A stretch of 64,000 bases of DNA from Streptococcus porcinus (GCF_901542335.1 NZ_LR594036.1:1426001-1490000), one strand, 5' to 3'; shown: positions 18,986-29,349, numbered from the stretch's first letter. A program made the numbers and translations. Notes: generated from the sequence alone by a model not told the origin.

Positions 18986-21334
18986 TTAACCTTTCCTTTT
19001 CTTTTTCTTCTTAGCAGCATCTTTATAAAATGGTTTGTGTGAAGATGCTTGCCCTTTTCCTTTTCTAGCTGAGGAAGATTGCTTCTTTTTGTCTCTTGAT
19101 TGCTGTGATGAGGAACCTTTTCGGCCTTCCTCTGAAGATGTCGATTGACGTCTGTCTCTTCGTTTATCCTTGATTGGCTTAGTCAATTTCTCCACGACAT
19201 CAAATTCACTTGGAAGATATTCAAAATCAATATCACCAGTTTCTTTATCAGCTTTCACTAATTTGACCTGAATAGCTTGACCAACTTTAAATACTTTGCC
19301 AGACTTTTCACCTTGTAAAGTCATTGTGCGCTCATTGTAATTATAATACTCTGGCAAAGTCGTCACATGAATCAAACCTTCAATCGTATTTGGCAATTCC
19401 ACAAAGAGTCCAAATTTAACAACACTAGAGATAATCCCCTCAAAGGTTTCACCTATATATTCTTCCATGTATTCAGCTTTTTTCATTGCTTCTACAATTC
19501 GTTCTGCATCAATTGCTCGACGTTCTAACCGTGATGATGAAGACGCTAACTCCGGAATAACCATCGCAAAATGATCACGCTTATCTTCAGCTGCCTGAGT
19601 ATATTCTCTAATCATCCGATGGACTAATAGGTCAGGATAACGACGGATCGGACTGGTAAAATGTGTATAGTAATCAGCAGCTAATCCATAGTGTCCATGA
19701 TTGGTCTCAGAATAACGCGCTTGTTGCATGGATCTAAGGAGCATCATATTAAGAACTTCAGCTCCAGGCTTTCCATCAACTTTAGCCATAAAATCTTGTA
19801 GAGCTTCTTGACTAATTTTAGCTGCTGTCCCTTTAATCTGAATTCCAAAAATACTAGCATAATCAATAAATTTTTGTAATTTCTCTGATTTTGGTTCCTC
19901 ATGGACACGATAAATGAAGGGGTAATTGCCACGAGCAAAATGCTCGGCTACACATTCATTAGCTGCTAACATAAAGGACTCAATCATCCGCTCAGCTATT
20001 CCCCGAGTACGAACAACAATATCCACAGGCATACCTTTTTCGTTAACAAGAATTCTAGCTTCCGAAGTATCAAAATTCAAGGCGCCACGCTTAATGCGCA
20101 TCCTTTCTAAAATCGTATGAAGTTTAGCCATATGCTCAACAGATTCAGAAATAGCAGCATATTCTTGCAACATCTCCTCATCACCAGCCAACATATCATT
20201 AACAGCACTGTAAGTCATTCGGAAAGTTGTATTGATAACTGACTGACAAATTTGATGGTTCAAAACCTTCCCATTAGAATCAATCTCCATAATTGCTGAT
20301 TGAGTCAAGCGATCCACATTTGGATTTAAAGAACAAATACCATTTGACAAACGCTCTGGCAACATTGGTACAACGCGGTCAGTGACATACACAGATGTTC
20401 CACGGGCAACAGCTTCTTGGTCTAAAGCGGAGCCTTCAGTCACATAATAGGAAACATCAGCAATATGAACCCCTAATTCATAATTACCATTCGCCAAAGG
20501 CTTAATATGAATAGCATCATCCAAATCTTTGGCATCTGCACCGTCAATAGTAAAGGTAATTTCCTTGCGTAAATCAATACGACCTACCAAATCTTTGTCA
20601 CTTGGTGTCTCCGAAATAGCATTTGCTTCTGCAATCACAGCTTCTGGAAATTCAGAGACGATATCCATTGATTCTAAAACTTCCAAAACATCTATGCCAA
20701 CATCTCCTTGATGGCCAACAATATCTCGGACATTCGCAATAAAATAGTCATGACCTCTAGTCGGGTATTTTTCAATCTCGACCTTGATGATTTCGGTCCC
20801 ATCAAGAACTACAGGTTCTTTTTTAATATAGATTTTTTGTTGAACTTTTTGATTTTTCGACTTAATATAGCCTGCATATTTAGGTTTTTCATCATCCAAG
20901 ACGAATTTACCAACTACTGTTTTTAAAGCACGTTCAACAATACCAACGACTTTAGCTTCAGCAGCTGTACCCTTTAACCGATCTGCTGGTTTTTTAACAA
21001 CTACTTCTACTAAATCTCCATCAATAGCATAAGCAACGTCGTTTTTCCCGATAAACATGTCATCTTCTGTATCTGTGACCTGTAAGAAACCGAATCCGGC
21101 TTTATTAGCTCTAAAAACACCTTGAACAGTAATTTCCTTTTTCTTTTCTCCTTGTTTACGTATGGCGATACTGCCATCATCAGAAAAACGCAAGAGACGC
21201 TTGCTTTCCATCTTAGATATTTCTTTTATAAGGCTAGGAAATTTTTTAGCTCCAGCCATCCCTAAAGAAGCTGCAAGATCATTAATGTTTGACTTGCCAT
21301 GCTCCTTTAAATACATCATAATTTTTTCTTTCAT
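18986..21334 (-). CDS. rnr: Ribonuclease R
   Basis: A 782-residue 3'-5' exoribonuclease. Order: N-terminal helix-turn-helix ([21 protein letters not shown]), two cold-shock domains (about 70-230), the RNB catalytic domain with the acidic active site [14 protein letters not shown] near 270, the S1 domain [20 protein letters not shown] near 630, and a lysine/serine-rich tail of about 70 residues. It degrades structured RNA and tmRNA-tagged messages. It is in the order secG-rnr-smpB, usual for Firmicutes. Confidence 0.97.
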   Translation of the reverse strand: MKEKIMMYLKEHGKSNINDLAASLGMAGAKKFPSLIKEISKMESKRLLRFSDDGSIAIRKQGEKKKEITVQGVFRANKAGFGFLQVTDTEDDMFIGKNDVAYAIDGDLVEVVVKKPADRLKGTAAEAKVVGIVERALKTVVGKFVLDDEKPKYAGYIKSKNQKVQQKIYIKKEPVVLDGTEIIKVEIEKYPTRGHDYFIANVRDIVGHQGDVGIDVLEVLESMDIVSEFPEAVIAEANAISETPSDKDLVGRIDLRKEITFTIDGADAKDLDDAIHIKPLANGNYELGVHIADVSYYVTEGSALDQEAVARGTSVYVTDRVVPMLPERLSNGICSLNPNVDRLTQSAIMEIDSNGKVLNHQICQSVINTTFRMTYSAVNDMLAGDEEMLQEYAAISESVEHMAKLHTILERMRIKRGALNFDTSEARILVNEKGMPVDIVVRTRGIAERMIESFMLAANECVAEHFARGNYPFIYRVHEEPKSEKLQKFIDYASIFGIQIKGTAAKISQEALQDFMAKVDGKPGAEVLNMMLLRSMQQARYSETNHGHYGLAADYYTHFTSPIRRYPDLLVHRMIREYTQAAEDKRDHFAMVIPELASSSSRLERRAIDAERIVEAMKKAEYMEEYIGETFEGIISSVVKFGLFVELPNTIEGLIHVTTLPEYYNYNERTMTLQGEKSGKVFKVGQAIQVKLVKADKETGDIDFEYLPSEFDVVEKLTKPIKDKRRDRRQSTSSEEGRKGSSSQQSRDKKKQSSSARKGKGQASSHKPFYKDAAKKKKKRKG

Positions 21335-21383
21335 ACTACCAAATTTCTATTTTTATCTCTTTTTTATCAAGTCTTAGCCTCAT

Positions 21384-21417
21384 AAAAAAATGAGCTAGAC
21401 CAACTCTGTCAAGCTCA
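21384..21417 (-). terminator. Terminator after secG
   Basis: Stem TGAGCTAGAC/GTCAAGCTCA (one mismatch) followed by seven T on the minus strand, just past the secG stop. It may reduce read-through into rnr. Confidence 0.8.
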
Positions 21418-21421
21418 CTCT

Positions 21422-21658
21422 CTATTTACTTGATAAAACAGCAAGCACAAGTGCGATAGCTAGCCATAAAAAGACTAGTACTGCTGTAAAGCGTTGCATA
21501 AATGCTTCGAAGCCACGAGCTTTTGTTCGCTCAAATAAAGCTTCTGAACCACTGCTATCAAAAACATTACTGCTTGGATTTTTCTGAGGTTGCATAAAAA
21601 TTGCTATTATTAATACAACAGATAAAACAAGCAATACTGTGAGTAGTAAGTTGTACAT
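21422..21658 (-). CDS. secG: Protein-export subunit SecG
   Basis: A 78-residue membrane protein with two spans (about 2-20 and 54-75) and the conserved cytosolic loop IAIFMQPQKNPSSN. It assists the SecYE channel. The start is the second ATG (MYNLLL, 21658): GGAGG lies 7 bases before it, while the first ATG is only one base from that site. Confidence 0.95.
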   Translation of the reverse strand: MYNLLLTVLLVLSVVLIIAIFMQPQKNPSSNVFDSSGSEALFERTKARGFEAFMQRFTAVLVFLWLAIALVLAVLSSK

Positions 21659-21703
21659 GTTCATTCCTCCACTATAGTCTCACTAATTCTAACACAATTC
21701 ATA

Positions 21704-21850
21704 CTAAGTTTCAATATGTAAGGTTACTTTTCTCTCCTTAGGACAATACTTTGGAACCTTAATTTTTTCGGGATGATTAGTCTTGTTCTTACTTGTCAAA
21801 TAGTTTTTACTTCCACATTCACTACACTTTAAATTAATTTTAACTCTCAC
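21704..21850 (-). CDS. rpmG: Ribosomal protein L33
   Basis: A 48-residue 50S protein beginning (M)[20 protein letters not shown] and ending [14 protein letters not shown]. The first CxxC is intact, but of the second zinc pair only one Cys is present (CPKE), as in some streptococcal L33 copies. It starts with GTG, overlapping by four bases (GTGA) the stop of pmrA, with AAGGA 6 bases upstream. Translation is therefore coupled to the pmrA message. Confidence 0.93.
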   Translation of the reverse strand: MRVKINLKCSECGSKNYLTSKNKTNHPEKIKVPKYCPKERKVTLHIET

Positions 21851-23050
21851 ACAATATCCTTAACATATATATATTTTCTAAAGTTGATGGTGCACCAAAT
21901 CAGGTTAATCAAGACAATTATACTAGTCACATAGAAAACAGAACGGTAACCCATTAAAATTGCTACATTCGAGCCAATAAAGGGGCCAATCACTTGCCCA
22001 ATATTCATAAACATTTGGTTAAAAGAAAAGATACGTGAAATCCCCTCCTTAGGGGTCATACAAGTCAATAAGGCATTAATACTTGGCATCAGGGCTCCTA
22101 CACCAAAACCATAGGCAAACCGTAGCAAACCTAATTGCAAGCTTGTTCTAGCTAAGGCTGTTAAAAAATACATGATAAAACTATACAGCAAAGCCAATAA
22201 TAGCATACGATGATTACCAATTACATCACCCACTTTTCCTAATATTGAGCTACTAAGTAAACTAGATACCCCCATGGCCGACACGATTAAACCCGAAACA
22301 AACATGAGATTTTCAGCTTGCCCAAGATGTCTAATATATAGCGCTAAAATGGGGGCAACAGACTGAGCAGAAATTTGAATAATCATACTAGTTACAAAAA
22401 GACTCGTCATCATTTTAGGACTCTTGATCCGTTTCAAAATAATACGTGTTGGCACTACTTCTGCTTTCTTAACCGGCTCAAAATCTTCCTTCACAAATAA
22501 AACGGTCATCATAGTACAGATTAACAAAATAACACCGACCAATAAAAATACCAACCGAAACCCTACCATTTCAGCTAAGACACCACCAATTAGTGGCCCA
22601 ATAAGAGTCCCCGCAGTCACACCTGTTGCTAAGGTTCCTAATGCATAGCCTGATTTTTCCCTAGGCACTTGACTAGCAATCAAGGCTGTAGAGTTCGGAA
22701 CATAGCCAGCGAAAATACCATTAAGTAACCTAAGTAATAGTAGCCACTGTACATTTGGAATAAAGGCTAAGCCCCCCCATAGTAAAGGTCATTATCAAAC
22801 TAGCTCGAACCATCATTGGCTTTCGTCCATAGCGATCCGCTAAGCGCCCCCATACCGGAGCAAAAACAGCTGAAGCTAAGGCCGAAATAGCAACAGCAAG
22901 ACCAGCATACCATTCAACCTGATTTTTTACTACTCCAAGATCCTCTACAAAAAGTGCCATAAAAGGCATGACAAGCGAAAAGCTTGCCCCAGTAAAAAAT
23001 GTACCGAGCCAAGCTACTTTCAAATTTTGTTGCCAATTAACAGTTTCTAT
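21847..23050 (-). pseudogene. pmrA: PmrA-type multidrug efflux MFS transporter, frameshifted
   Basis: Joined together the two parts give an approximately 400-residue 12-helix major facilitator protein of the PmrA drug-export group. The N-terminal part (VAWLGTFFTGASFSLVMPFM, then the motif A sequence GRLADRYGRKP) runs to TMGG. There the reading frame breaks at a run of seven G (22772-22778): six G would restore LAFIPNVQWLLLLRLLNGIF and the rest of the protein. No ATG opens the N-terminal part; the expected start position holds ATA (23048-23050), and the first usable codon is TTG at 23023. Either a pseudogene, phase-variable, or a homopolymer sequencing error. Confidence 0.85.
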
Positions 23051-23149
23051 TACTTTTCCATCAATAAAGCATCACTTCTTTCCAAAATCTACTTGGACCA
23101 TTATAACACAATTTAAAAAAGAAAGAAAAATTTGCTGAAAATGCATCCA

Positions 23150-24649
23150 TTATTTTCTGAGAGAACCCAATAGCCCCCTCACTAATTCACGACCAATAGT
23201 CCTTACAGTAGTACTAATAAAAGCATCTGTAGCCTTTTCTACTACTGACTTACGCGGCCGACCGACAGTCCGTCGTGTAGCACGATCAGCCTCAGCTTGT
23301 TGTTTAGCCGCTTCCTTGGCAACCTTTTCTCGCTCCTTTGCTAGCTCCGCTTCTTTTGCAGCTGCTTCTTCACCTGAAACTTTTTCTGCCAATTTTTCAT
23401 AAGCTGATTCTCGATCTATGCTGTGAGCATACTTGTTCTGATATGGAGAAGTTTGATTTAAGTTCAGCAATTCCTCATCTGACATCAAATCAAAACTACT
23501 TTTAGGTGGCAAAATATAAGCACGCTCAACAATACTTGGTTGCCCTTTTTCATTAAGAGCTGAAATAAGCGCTTCTCCAACTTCTAGCTCTGTAATCACA
23601 GTTGCAACATCTAATTCCGGATTTTGCCTAAAAGTATCAGCAGCAACTCGAACTGCTTTTTGTTCTTTTGGTGTATAGGCACGAAGCGCATGCTGAATGC
23701 GATTCCCCAACTGAGCTAGTACTGTCTCTGGCAAATCCAAAGGATTTTGTGTCACAAAGAAAATCCCAACACCTTTTGAACGAATGAGACGTACAATTTG
23801 TTCAACTTTATCTAAAAAGATCTTTGGAGCATCTTTGAAAAGTAAATGTGCTTCATCAAAGAAAAAGACCATCTTTGGTTTTTCAAGATCACCTACCTCG
23901 GGAAGTAACTCATACAGTTCAGAAAGCATCCATAGTAAGAAAGTGGTGTAAAGAGTTGGAGAATTAAAAAGTTTAGTGGCGTTAAGAATATTAATAGCTC
24001 CTTGACCACTTGCTACATCTAACTGAATAAAGTCAGCTAAATCTAAGGCAGGCTCACCAAAGAAAAGATTTGCTCCTTCTTGCTCCAAAGTCAATAATTG
24101 ACGTTGAATAGCACCAACGGATTGTTTCGCAATATTACCATATTTTCCTGAATAATCATTAGTATGATCCGCTACTTCTTTTAAGATCGCTTGCAGATCC
24201 TTTAAGTCTATCAATAACCATCCATGATCATCAGCAATTTTAAAAATAATATTCAACACACCAGTTTGTGTATCATTCAGATTCATAAGTCGGGCTAACA
24301 TCAAGGGTCCCATTTCAGAAATCGTTGTCCGAACGGGTAGACCTTTTTCACCAAAAACATCCCAGAGACGTACCGGAAAAGCTTGCGATTGATAATTTCC
24401 AATCTCAAGTTTATCTAGTCTTTTTTGTAATTTATCATTGACTTGTCCAGCTTTAGCTAAATTACTTAAATCACCTTTAATGTCAGCAAGAAAAACAGGA
24501 ACTCCTGCCAAACTTAATTGCTCCGCTAAAACTTTTAAAGTGACTGTTTTTCCTGTACCAGTTGCTCCGGCAATCAGACCGTGCCGATTTAACATATTTA
24601 GTTGAAATTCAATAGGGGTTTTCCCTTTTGCAATTGTTAGTGTTGCCAT
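23150..24649 (-). CDS. HerA-like ATPase (DUF853 family)
   Basis: A 499-residue P-loop ATPase of the DUF853/YjgR family within the HerA-FtsK superfamily. Walker A is GATGTGKT near residue 26, Walker [10 protein letters not shown] near 265, and GIFFVTQNP near 306 contains the sensor Gln. The C-terminal third has a charged coiled coil ([27 protein letters not shown]) and a basic stretch. The cellular role is not known. I chose the ATG at 24649 with AGAGGTTGAC in front. It is followed by no clear terminator before pmrA. Confidence 0.85.
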   Translation of the reverse strand: MATLTIAKGKTPIEFQLNMLNRHGLIAGATGTGKTVTLKVLAEQLSLAGVPVFLADIKGDLSNLAKAGQVNDKLQKRLDKLEIGNYQSQAFPVRLWDVFGEKGLPVRTTISEMGPLMLARLMNLNDTQTGVLNIIFKIADDHGWLLIDLKDLQAILKEVADHTNDYSGKYGNIAKQSVGAIQRQLLTLEQEGANLFFGEPALDLADFIQLDVASGQGAINILNATKLFNSPTLYTTFLLWMLSELYELLPEVGDLEKPKMVFFFDEAHLLFKDAPKIFLDKVEQIVRLIRSKGVGIFFVTQNPLDLPETVLAQLGNRIQHALRAYTPKEQKAVRVAADTFRQNPELDVATVITELEVGEALISALNEKGQPSIVERAYILPPKSSFDLMSDEELLNLNQTSPYQNKYAHSIDRESAYEKLAEKVSGEEAAAKEAELAKEREKVAKEAAKQQAEADRATRRTVGRPRKSVVEKATDAFISTTVRTIGRELVRGLLGSLRK

Positions 24650-24989
24650 GTCAACCTCTTTCTCCGCTTCAAAACATTTAAAGACCATAGTAACTTCTTA
24701 TAATTCCAATTATAACATAAAATAGCTTAAATCTTTTCCAGACACTTCGTACCAAATACCTTTTACATAGCTATAAAAATCTATACACAGATGATTTTAT
24801 CTCAAAAAGACTGATTGCGCTAAAAACTATTTCACTTGTACTAATATTAAGATTAATTCACTTAATCCCACTAATAGAATAATCTAAATTAGCATAATAA
24901 AAACAGCCACTAATGTCTCACCAAATCCAAAAGTAACATTCTCCCTACTTGTAGCTATTCAAGAACTTATTGGTTAAAGTAAAGCCCTA
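24650..24989. other. 340-base AT-rich intergenic region
   Basis: Between coaE and the HerA-like gene. I see no open frame with a ribosome site, no RNA gene and no clear terminator. It presumably holds the promoter of the HerA-like gene. Confidence 0.6.
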
Positions 24990-25577
24990 CTAAATTAACT
25001 TTTTAAGGGCCTCGGATACCTGCCTTTTCAAATCTTCAAAACTCCCACTATTATCAAAAATCTTATCCGCAAAATCTCTTTTCTCCTCTAAAGGCATTTG
25101 ACTCGCTAAACGCTGAAGGGCTTCTTCTCGAGAATAGTGATTTCGAGCCATTAATCGAGCAATTTGGATATCTTTCGGGACGTAAACCAACCAAATCGTA
25201 TCAAACCAGTTCTGATACCCCAATTCAATGAGCAAAGGAATGTCCATAAAAAAAACATCCTCAGAGACTACTAAAGTATCCTTCGCTTTTTCCAATTCTT
25301 CATGAATAATCTGATTTTGAATGTTAGCAGATAGTTCCCGATTTTCTTGACTTGAAAAAATCATTTGTGAAAGCTTCGGTCGATCCAATTCTTCATCTTC
25401 AGTAAGAATCTCAGGACCAAAAGTTTTCACAAGAGCATCATACAAACGTCCGCCTTTTTCCTGCAAAGTGTGAACAATTTGATCTGCATCAAGCACTTTG
25501 TAACCTGCCAGGCGTACTTGTTCAACCAAAGTAGATTTACCCGAAGCAATACCACCCGTTATACCAATAATTGTCAT
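24990..25577 (-). CDS. coaE: Dephospho-CoA kinase
   Basis: A 195-residue P-loop kinase that catalyses the last step of coenzyme A synthesis. Walker A is [12 protein letters not shown] at residues 5-16; [10 protein letters not shown] and the lid region with [12 protein letters not shown] are conserved. The ATG at 25577 overlaps the mutM stop (ATGA), which indicates translational coupling and is preferred over a GTG four codons upstream. Confidence 0.97.
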   Translation of the reverse strand: MTIIGITGGIASGKSTLVEQVRLAGYKVLDADQIVHTLQEKGGRLYDALVKTFGPEILTEDEELDRPKLSQMIFSSQENRELSANIQNQIIHEELEKAKDTLVVSEDVFFMDIPLLIELGYQNWFDTIWLVYVPKDIQIARLMARNHYSREEALQRLASQMPLEEKRDFADKIFDNSGSFEDLKRQVSEALKKLI

Positions 25578-26395
25578 AGTTTCTGACACTTAGGACAAAA
25601 ATGTGTCCCTCTCCCTCCAACTTTTATTTTCTCAATGACTGTTCCACAACGAGGACAAGGTCTGCCATTTTGACCATAAACCTGTAAATAATCCTGCATG
25701 GACCCATTCATCCCTAGGGTATTTTGATACGTTCGAATGGTCGAACCACCCTTGTTAACAGCAAAATTCAAAATAATAATGGTCTGATCGTGAATCCTTT
25801 TCATTTCAGCCTTCTTCAAATTTGAAGCTGGTCGCAAGGGATGCACTTTTGCCGCCCAAAGAACTTCATCCACGTAGATATTACCCAGTCCAACCACTAA
25901 TTTCTGTTCCAAAAGTAAGGGTTTGATTGGTTTTTTGGATAATCGCAGAGCAGCCTCAAAGGCCTTTAACTTAAATTCATTTTTCGTCGGTTCAGGTCCA
26001 AGCTTCCTCTGACTGAAGTACAAATCAAGCCCTTCCCGAGCTAGCAGTTCCAAGGTGCCGAATTTACGCACATCTTGATAAACCAAAGTTGACCCGTCTG
26101 TAAAATGGAAAAAGCAATGAAAATGCTTATTTTCCGGAATACCACCCTCAAAAAGCAAGTATTTCCCCTCCATGCGCAAGTGAGAAATCATCACTAAATC
26201 GCTAAAATTGAAAATCAGATACTTGCCACGACGACCAATGGAAAGAATTTCTTGACCCATCAAATCGCTAGCAAAAGTTTCAGGATTGGAAACAATCATC
26301 TTAGGTACTTTTACAGTAACCGATGCAACCACTTTCCCAATAACTAATTTTTCCAAGCCACGACGAACTGTCTCAACCTCAGGTAACTCAGGCAT
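25574..26395 (-). CDS. mutM: Formamidopyrimidine-DNA glycosylase
   Basis: A 273-residue base-excision repair enzyme that removes 8-oxoguanine and cuts the strand. The catalytic Pro2 and Glu3 ([12 protein letters not shown]), the helix-two-turn-helix region ([16 protein letters not shown]), and the C-terminal zinc finger with four Cys ([10 protein letters not shown]...CPKCQ) are all present. GGAGG lies 7 bases upstream of the ATG. It is operonic with coaE, a common streptococcal pair. Confidence 0.98.
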   Translation of the reverse strand: MPELPEVETVRRGLEKLVIGKVVASVTVKVPKMIVSNPETFASDLMGQEILSIGRRGKYLIFNFSDLVMISHLRMEGKYLLFEGGIPENKHFHCFFHFTDGSTLVYQDVRKFGTLELLAREGLDLYFSQRKLGPEPTKNEFKLKAFEAALRLSKKPIKPLLLEQKLVVGLGNIYVDEVLWAAKVHPLRPASNLKKAEMKRIHDQTIIILNFAVNKGGSTIRTYQNTLGMNGSMQDYLQVYGQNGRPCPRCGTVIEKIKVGGRGTHFCPKCQKL

Positions 26396-26854
26396 GATTC
26401 CTCCTTGTTCAAGTCATTTTTTTATTATGTGAAAATTAAAATGACAACATTTTTTCTTTATACATTGATTCCAATCATTACAGGATTAAGCTCGTCTAAT
26501 TCCTAAATGACATCGTTACATCCATTATAACACGATAAAAGGAATGCTGAGAAATGAAAAAAGCAAGTCCCATTTAGTGATGACTTGCCTGATTTTTGTG
26601 AAATAGAAATATCTGCTAATAACCATAAATGAAAGATAGCCATTTTCTTTAGGTCTGGACAAGATAAAACAGACTAATTCAAACATAACAGCACTTAGAA
26701 TTAATTTCATATTTGTCCAAGAATCCATTTTTTATAAATTTCCAAAAACAACTAATAAGATTGTTGTCAAGCTAAAGGGTAGTAAACCTTTTAGTTTCAT
26801 TAACTTTCTACCTCACTATTCCGAAGTACCCTAATCCACGAGCACTATTTTTAT
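26396..26854. other. 460-base region between mutM and the immunity gene
   Basis: Holds the probable mutM promoter (TATAAT on the minus strand near 26530, extended by TGT) and an interrupted small membrane-protein frame listed separately. Nothing else recognisable is seen. Confidence 0.55.
26525..26800 (-). pseudogene. Small hydrophobic protein interrupted by an in-frame stop
   Basis: A minus-strand frame starts with an ATG near 26800 (MKLKGLLPFSLTTILLVVFG), reaches TAA after 22 codons, and continues in the same frame through MDSWTNMKLILSAVMFELVCF to a natural stop at 26525. Without the stop it would be about 90 residues with two or three spans and a basic C-terminal half. That is the size and build of the small membrane proteins found beside bacteriocin immunity genes. 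The neighbourhood supports such a role, but I recognise no family. Confidence 0.4.
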
Positions 26855-27106
26855 TTAATTCATTATAGGAACATATTTTTTATAAAACTCATTAACAGAT
26901 ATACTCATTTTTTCTTTTGAAGATATATTTTTTACAGCTAATAGTCTTAGTTCATTTGATAAATTCATAATATTATTTTCTAAATGTGGAGATTCTTCAA
27001 TATTATTTTTATATGTAATCAATATTTGTCTTTCCCCTTCTTTAACAGCAGGATTAATTATTAAGTTTGTCACATCCATCAACAGATCATTTTTTGTTAT
27101 TTTCAT
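26855..27106 (-). CDS. EntA-type bacteriocin immunity protein
   Basis: An 83-residue all-helical cytoplasmic protein (MKITKNDLLMDVTNLIIN...) with the size and four-helix pattern of the enterocin A/pediocin immunity family. That family protects the producer from mannose-PTS-targeting peptides. The ATG at 27106 is preceded by AAAGG, which lies inside the last codons of the bacteriocin remnant four bases before, so it was built as a coupled pair. The toxin gene has lost its leader, so the immunity gene may survive for protection against neighbours. Confidence 0.72.
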   Translation of the reverse strand: MKITKNDLLMDVTNLIINPAVKEGERQILITYKNNIEESPHLENNIMNLSNELRLLAVKNISSKEKMSISVNEFYKKYVPIMN

Positions 27107-27110
27107 AGTA

Positions 27111-27245
27111 TTAACCTTTATACCTAGGACTAAAATATCCTCCACCAAGCGACGAAATCCAGCCATTTAGCCAATCAATAACAGCTTTAAAATTACCTTT
27201 CGTTACAACATATCCCCACTCACCATCAGGATACCTACTAAACAT
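27111..27245 (-). pseudogene. Leaderless remnant of a class IId bacteriocin
   Basis: A 44-residue frame starting MFSRYPDGEWGYVVTK and ending SSLGGGYFSPRYKG. The pattern of a Tyr-rich start, VTK, AV..., NGW and a Gly-rich end with YF.P resembles the mature part of garvicin Q and lactococcin A. A normal precursor has a double-glycine leader of about 20 residues and a mature part of about 50; here two stop codons lie just before the ATG, no ribosome site is visible and the ABC ATPase gene ends 24 bases upstream. I read this as a deletion that removed the leader. A functional leaderless peptide is less likely. Confidence 0.6.
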
Positions 27246-27269
27246 TTTTTATTATGAAAATATAAATAT

Positions 27270-27902
27270 TTAATATTTTTCCGAAACTATTTTCCCTTCC
27301 TGCACATGATAGATTGTGTCACATAAATCATCTATGTCACTTTCATAATGAGAAGTCATGATGACTAAACCTTTTTCTTTATGCTTTCTGATGAGTTCTT
27401 TAGTGATATCAACACTTTTGATGTCAAGTGCATTCATTGGTTCGTCTAGAATTAATAGATGAGGGTTATCCATAAAAGCTTGAATGAGAAGCATTTTCTT
27501 TCGAGTTCCTAGAGATAAATGTTTATAAAGTGTATTCCTAAATTTTTTGATTTGATAGAGATTTATCCAGTAGTCTAAATCAATACAATTACTGTTTGGG
27601 CATATTTTTTTAATCAAGTTCAAGTTCTCTTCTAGCGTCAAATGGCTGATAAAATCTTGATTTCCTAGAACTAAACCTGCATTTAAGATTGTTGAATTGT
27701 TTTGTCCAATTTTAATACCATCTTGAATGACAGTTCCATGATCTAATCTTGTTAACCCAGAAAGTGCTCTTAATAGCATGGTTTTCCCTGACCCATTAAT
27801 ACCAACCACCCCATAAATATGATGTTCTTCAAATTTTAAGGATATGTTATGTAATATATCAAAATTTCCTTTGTATTTATATCCCTTAATTATCTCTAGC
27901 AC
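27270..27902 (-). CDS. ABC transporter ATP-binding protein of the small secreted-protein operon
   Basis: A 210-residue ATPase with Walker A GINGSGKT near residue 36, signature HLSLGTRKKMLLIQA, Walker B LLILDEPMNALD and the switch His in TSHYESD. It should drive the two membrane proteins encoded upstream. The start is GTG at 27902 (MLEIIKGYKY): AGGAGG stands 7 bases before it and overlaps the end of the upstream membrane gene. An ATG further upstream would run through that gene. It is probably an exporter or a self-protection pump. Confidence 0.85.
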   Translation of the reverse strand: MLEIIKGYKYKGNFDILHNISLKFEEHHIYGVVGINGSGKTMLLRALSGLTRLDHGTVIQDGIKIGQNNSTILNAGLVLGNQDFISHLTLEENLNLIKKICPNSNCIDLDYWINLYQIKKFRNTLYKHLSLGTRKKMLLIQAFMDNPHLLILDEPMNALDIKSVDITKELIRKHKEKGLVIMTSHYESDIDDLCDTIYHVQEGKIVSEKY

Positions 27903-28518
27903 TAATGATCCTCCTAAAACTAATAATAAATATATAAAGTAAGACATAAAGTCCAATTGCAAAGCATATGTTTTTTAACAAAAAATATCGAATTAATATT
28001 GTTATCGTCATTAAAACTATAGAAAATATTTCGTCACTAATGTAATAAAGTATCAAAAAATAAACAAGACTATCTAGGATAAACCATGATAATAAGAAAA
28101 GTCCAAATTCGACACTAAACCATGGCAATCGATTTATATACAAGACTCCTATTATTCCTGAAAAAAATAAAAAATATTCTATATAAATGTTGCTTACTAA
28201 TAGTTTTAACAATGATAATTGATACTCAATTGTCGATTTCGAATGAATCATTACTAATTGTTTAAATCCTTTACAGATCTCTGAAACCAAAGTAATGCTA
28301 TTTAAAAAACTTATGAATGATAAACCTAACACCATGATGATTCTCATAAAACTCAGTGATTGCCCTTTTACAATAACAAAAGGATTCAACAACTGACTTT
28401 CTACCAATTGAGTCGTATTCTGAATAGGTAAATCATTGTAATACGTTAAAAGTAAGAAAACAACCCACCAACTGGCAATTGATTTGCCAAAATAATAAAA
28501 ATAGTTATAGTATTTCAT
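27886..28518 (-). CDS. Membrane protein, second permease-like subunit
   Basis: A 210-residue very hydrophobic protein with about six spans and little charged sequence between them; it ends with basic residues (SFRRIISARDN). It overlaps the ATPase gene by 17 bases and starts inside the end of the first membrane gene, so all are translated together. No family recognised; it is AT-rich compared with the surrounding housekeeping genes. Confidence 0.75.
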   Translation of the reverse strand: MKYYNYFYYFGKSIASWWVVFLLLTYYNDLPIQNTTQLVESQLLNPFVIVKGQSLSFMRIIMVLGLSFISFLNSITLVSEICKGFKQLVMIHSKSTIEYQLSLLKLLVSNIYIEYFLFFSGIIGVLYINRLPWFSVEFGLFLLSWFILDSLVYFLILYYISDEIFSIVLMTITILIRYFLLKNICFAIGLYVLLYIFIISFRRIISARDN

Positions 28519-29296
28519 TTCGGTTTTTATATGTTAAGAAAAGTAGACAGCTAATACTTGGTAAATAGGATGCGGTTAGTTGCCAAAAATTGATATTTCC
28601 ATAAGAAGTAATCATCAAATGAGACATTGGAACTAAGTAAAAGGGAAGAAAGCCATATAAAATTGGTGCAGTTCCCCACATAAATAGAAGATAAACTAGT
28701 GCAGATTTCGTAAAATAATTTAAATAATCAATAATATAAAATATTAAGAATGACTCTGCTAAAAGTGCACAAGACTTCACTAAAAAATAATAAATCAGAT
28801 ATTTAATGGTATTTGTTCCAAAAAAAGAAAGAATGGAATTGTTATTAAAATAATATTCAATTCCACTTAAATCAAATCTGCCAACTCCTTTAGATACAGT
28901 AATGATAAAGGCTAAAATAATTGTAAAAATAAATACACTTAATATGGCTAAAATAATCTTTAGTTTTTTTATTGTGAGATAATAGTATTGCGTCCTGCCC
29001 AAATAATAGCGACAATACCTATTTTTAAGGTAATGATAAGCTTTTCCAATAAAAATAATTAGCAAGGGGAACAAAAAAGATTGGAAAAAATTATACTCAA
29101 AAAGGGTATTATTCAAAGATAAAAGTCCATAAAATATTTTTAGCTTTACCGATTCTCCTTGAATTTTGGCAATATCAGCGGCACTGTCATCAAAAAACAA
29201 GATATGATTGAATGCTTGATTATATATTAATAGAAAAAACAGTAAACAGATCAATAGATAAGTTTTTTTATATGGCAATAATTTTAGCGAAATCAT
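28505..29296 (-). CDS. Membrane protein, first permease-like subunit
   Basis: A 263-residue protein with about six predicted spans, starting MISLKLLPYKKTYLLICLLFF after AAGGAGAAGAA. One longer extracellular loop lies between the first spans (about residues 30-55). No close family recognised; position and pairing with the ATPase suggest an ABC exporter membrane subunit. It follows the secreted-protein gene by about 50 bases. Confidence 0.75.
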   Translation of the reverse strand: MISLKLLPYKKTYLLICLLFFLLIYNQAFNHILFFDDSAADIAKIQGESVKLKIFYGLLSLNNTLFEYNFFQSFLFPLLIIFIGKAYHYLKNRYCRYYLGRTQYYYLTIKKLKIILAILSVFIFTIILAFIITVSKGVGRFDLSGIEYYFNNNSILSFFGTNTIKYLIYYFLVKSCALLAESFLIFYIIDYLNYFTKSALVYLLFMWGTAPILYGFLPFYLVPMSHLMITSYGNINFWQLTASYLPSISCLLFLTYKNRNEIL

Positions 29297-29349
29297 TTCT
29301 TCTCCTTAAAAATTTTGGGAATAACAAATATATTTTTTTCTAAATCAGT

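Noticed and set aside
24720..24985. Small RNA or tRNA in the gap between coaE and the HerA-like gene
   Set aside because: No cloverleaf-like folding or conserved motif was seen by eye.
27020..27060. TTGTCT-like repeats as a CRISPR relic
   Set aside because: No regular repeat-spacer spacing; only AT-rich coding sequence.
27111..27245. Functional leaderless bacteriocin
   Set aside because: Kept as a remnant because there is no ribosome site and in-frame stops abut the ATG, though a leaderless peptide cannot be fully ruled out.
27902..27962. Longer N-terminus of the ABC ATPase (20 extra residues)
   Set aside because: The extra part is the translated end of the overlapping membrane gene in another frame; AGGAGG sits before the GTG at 27902.
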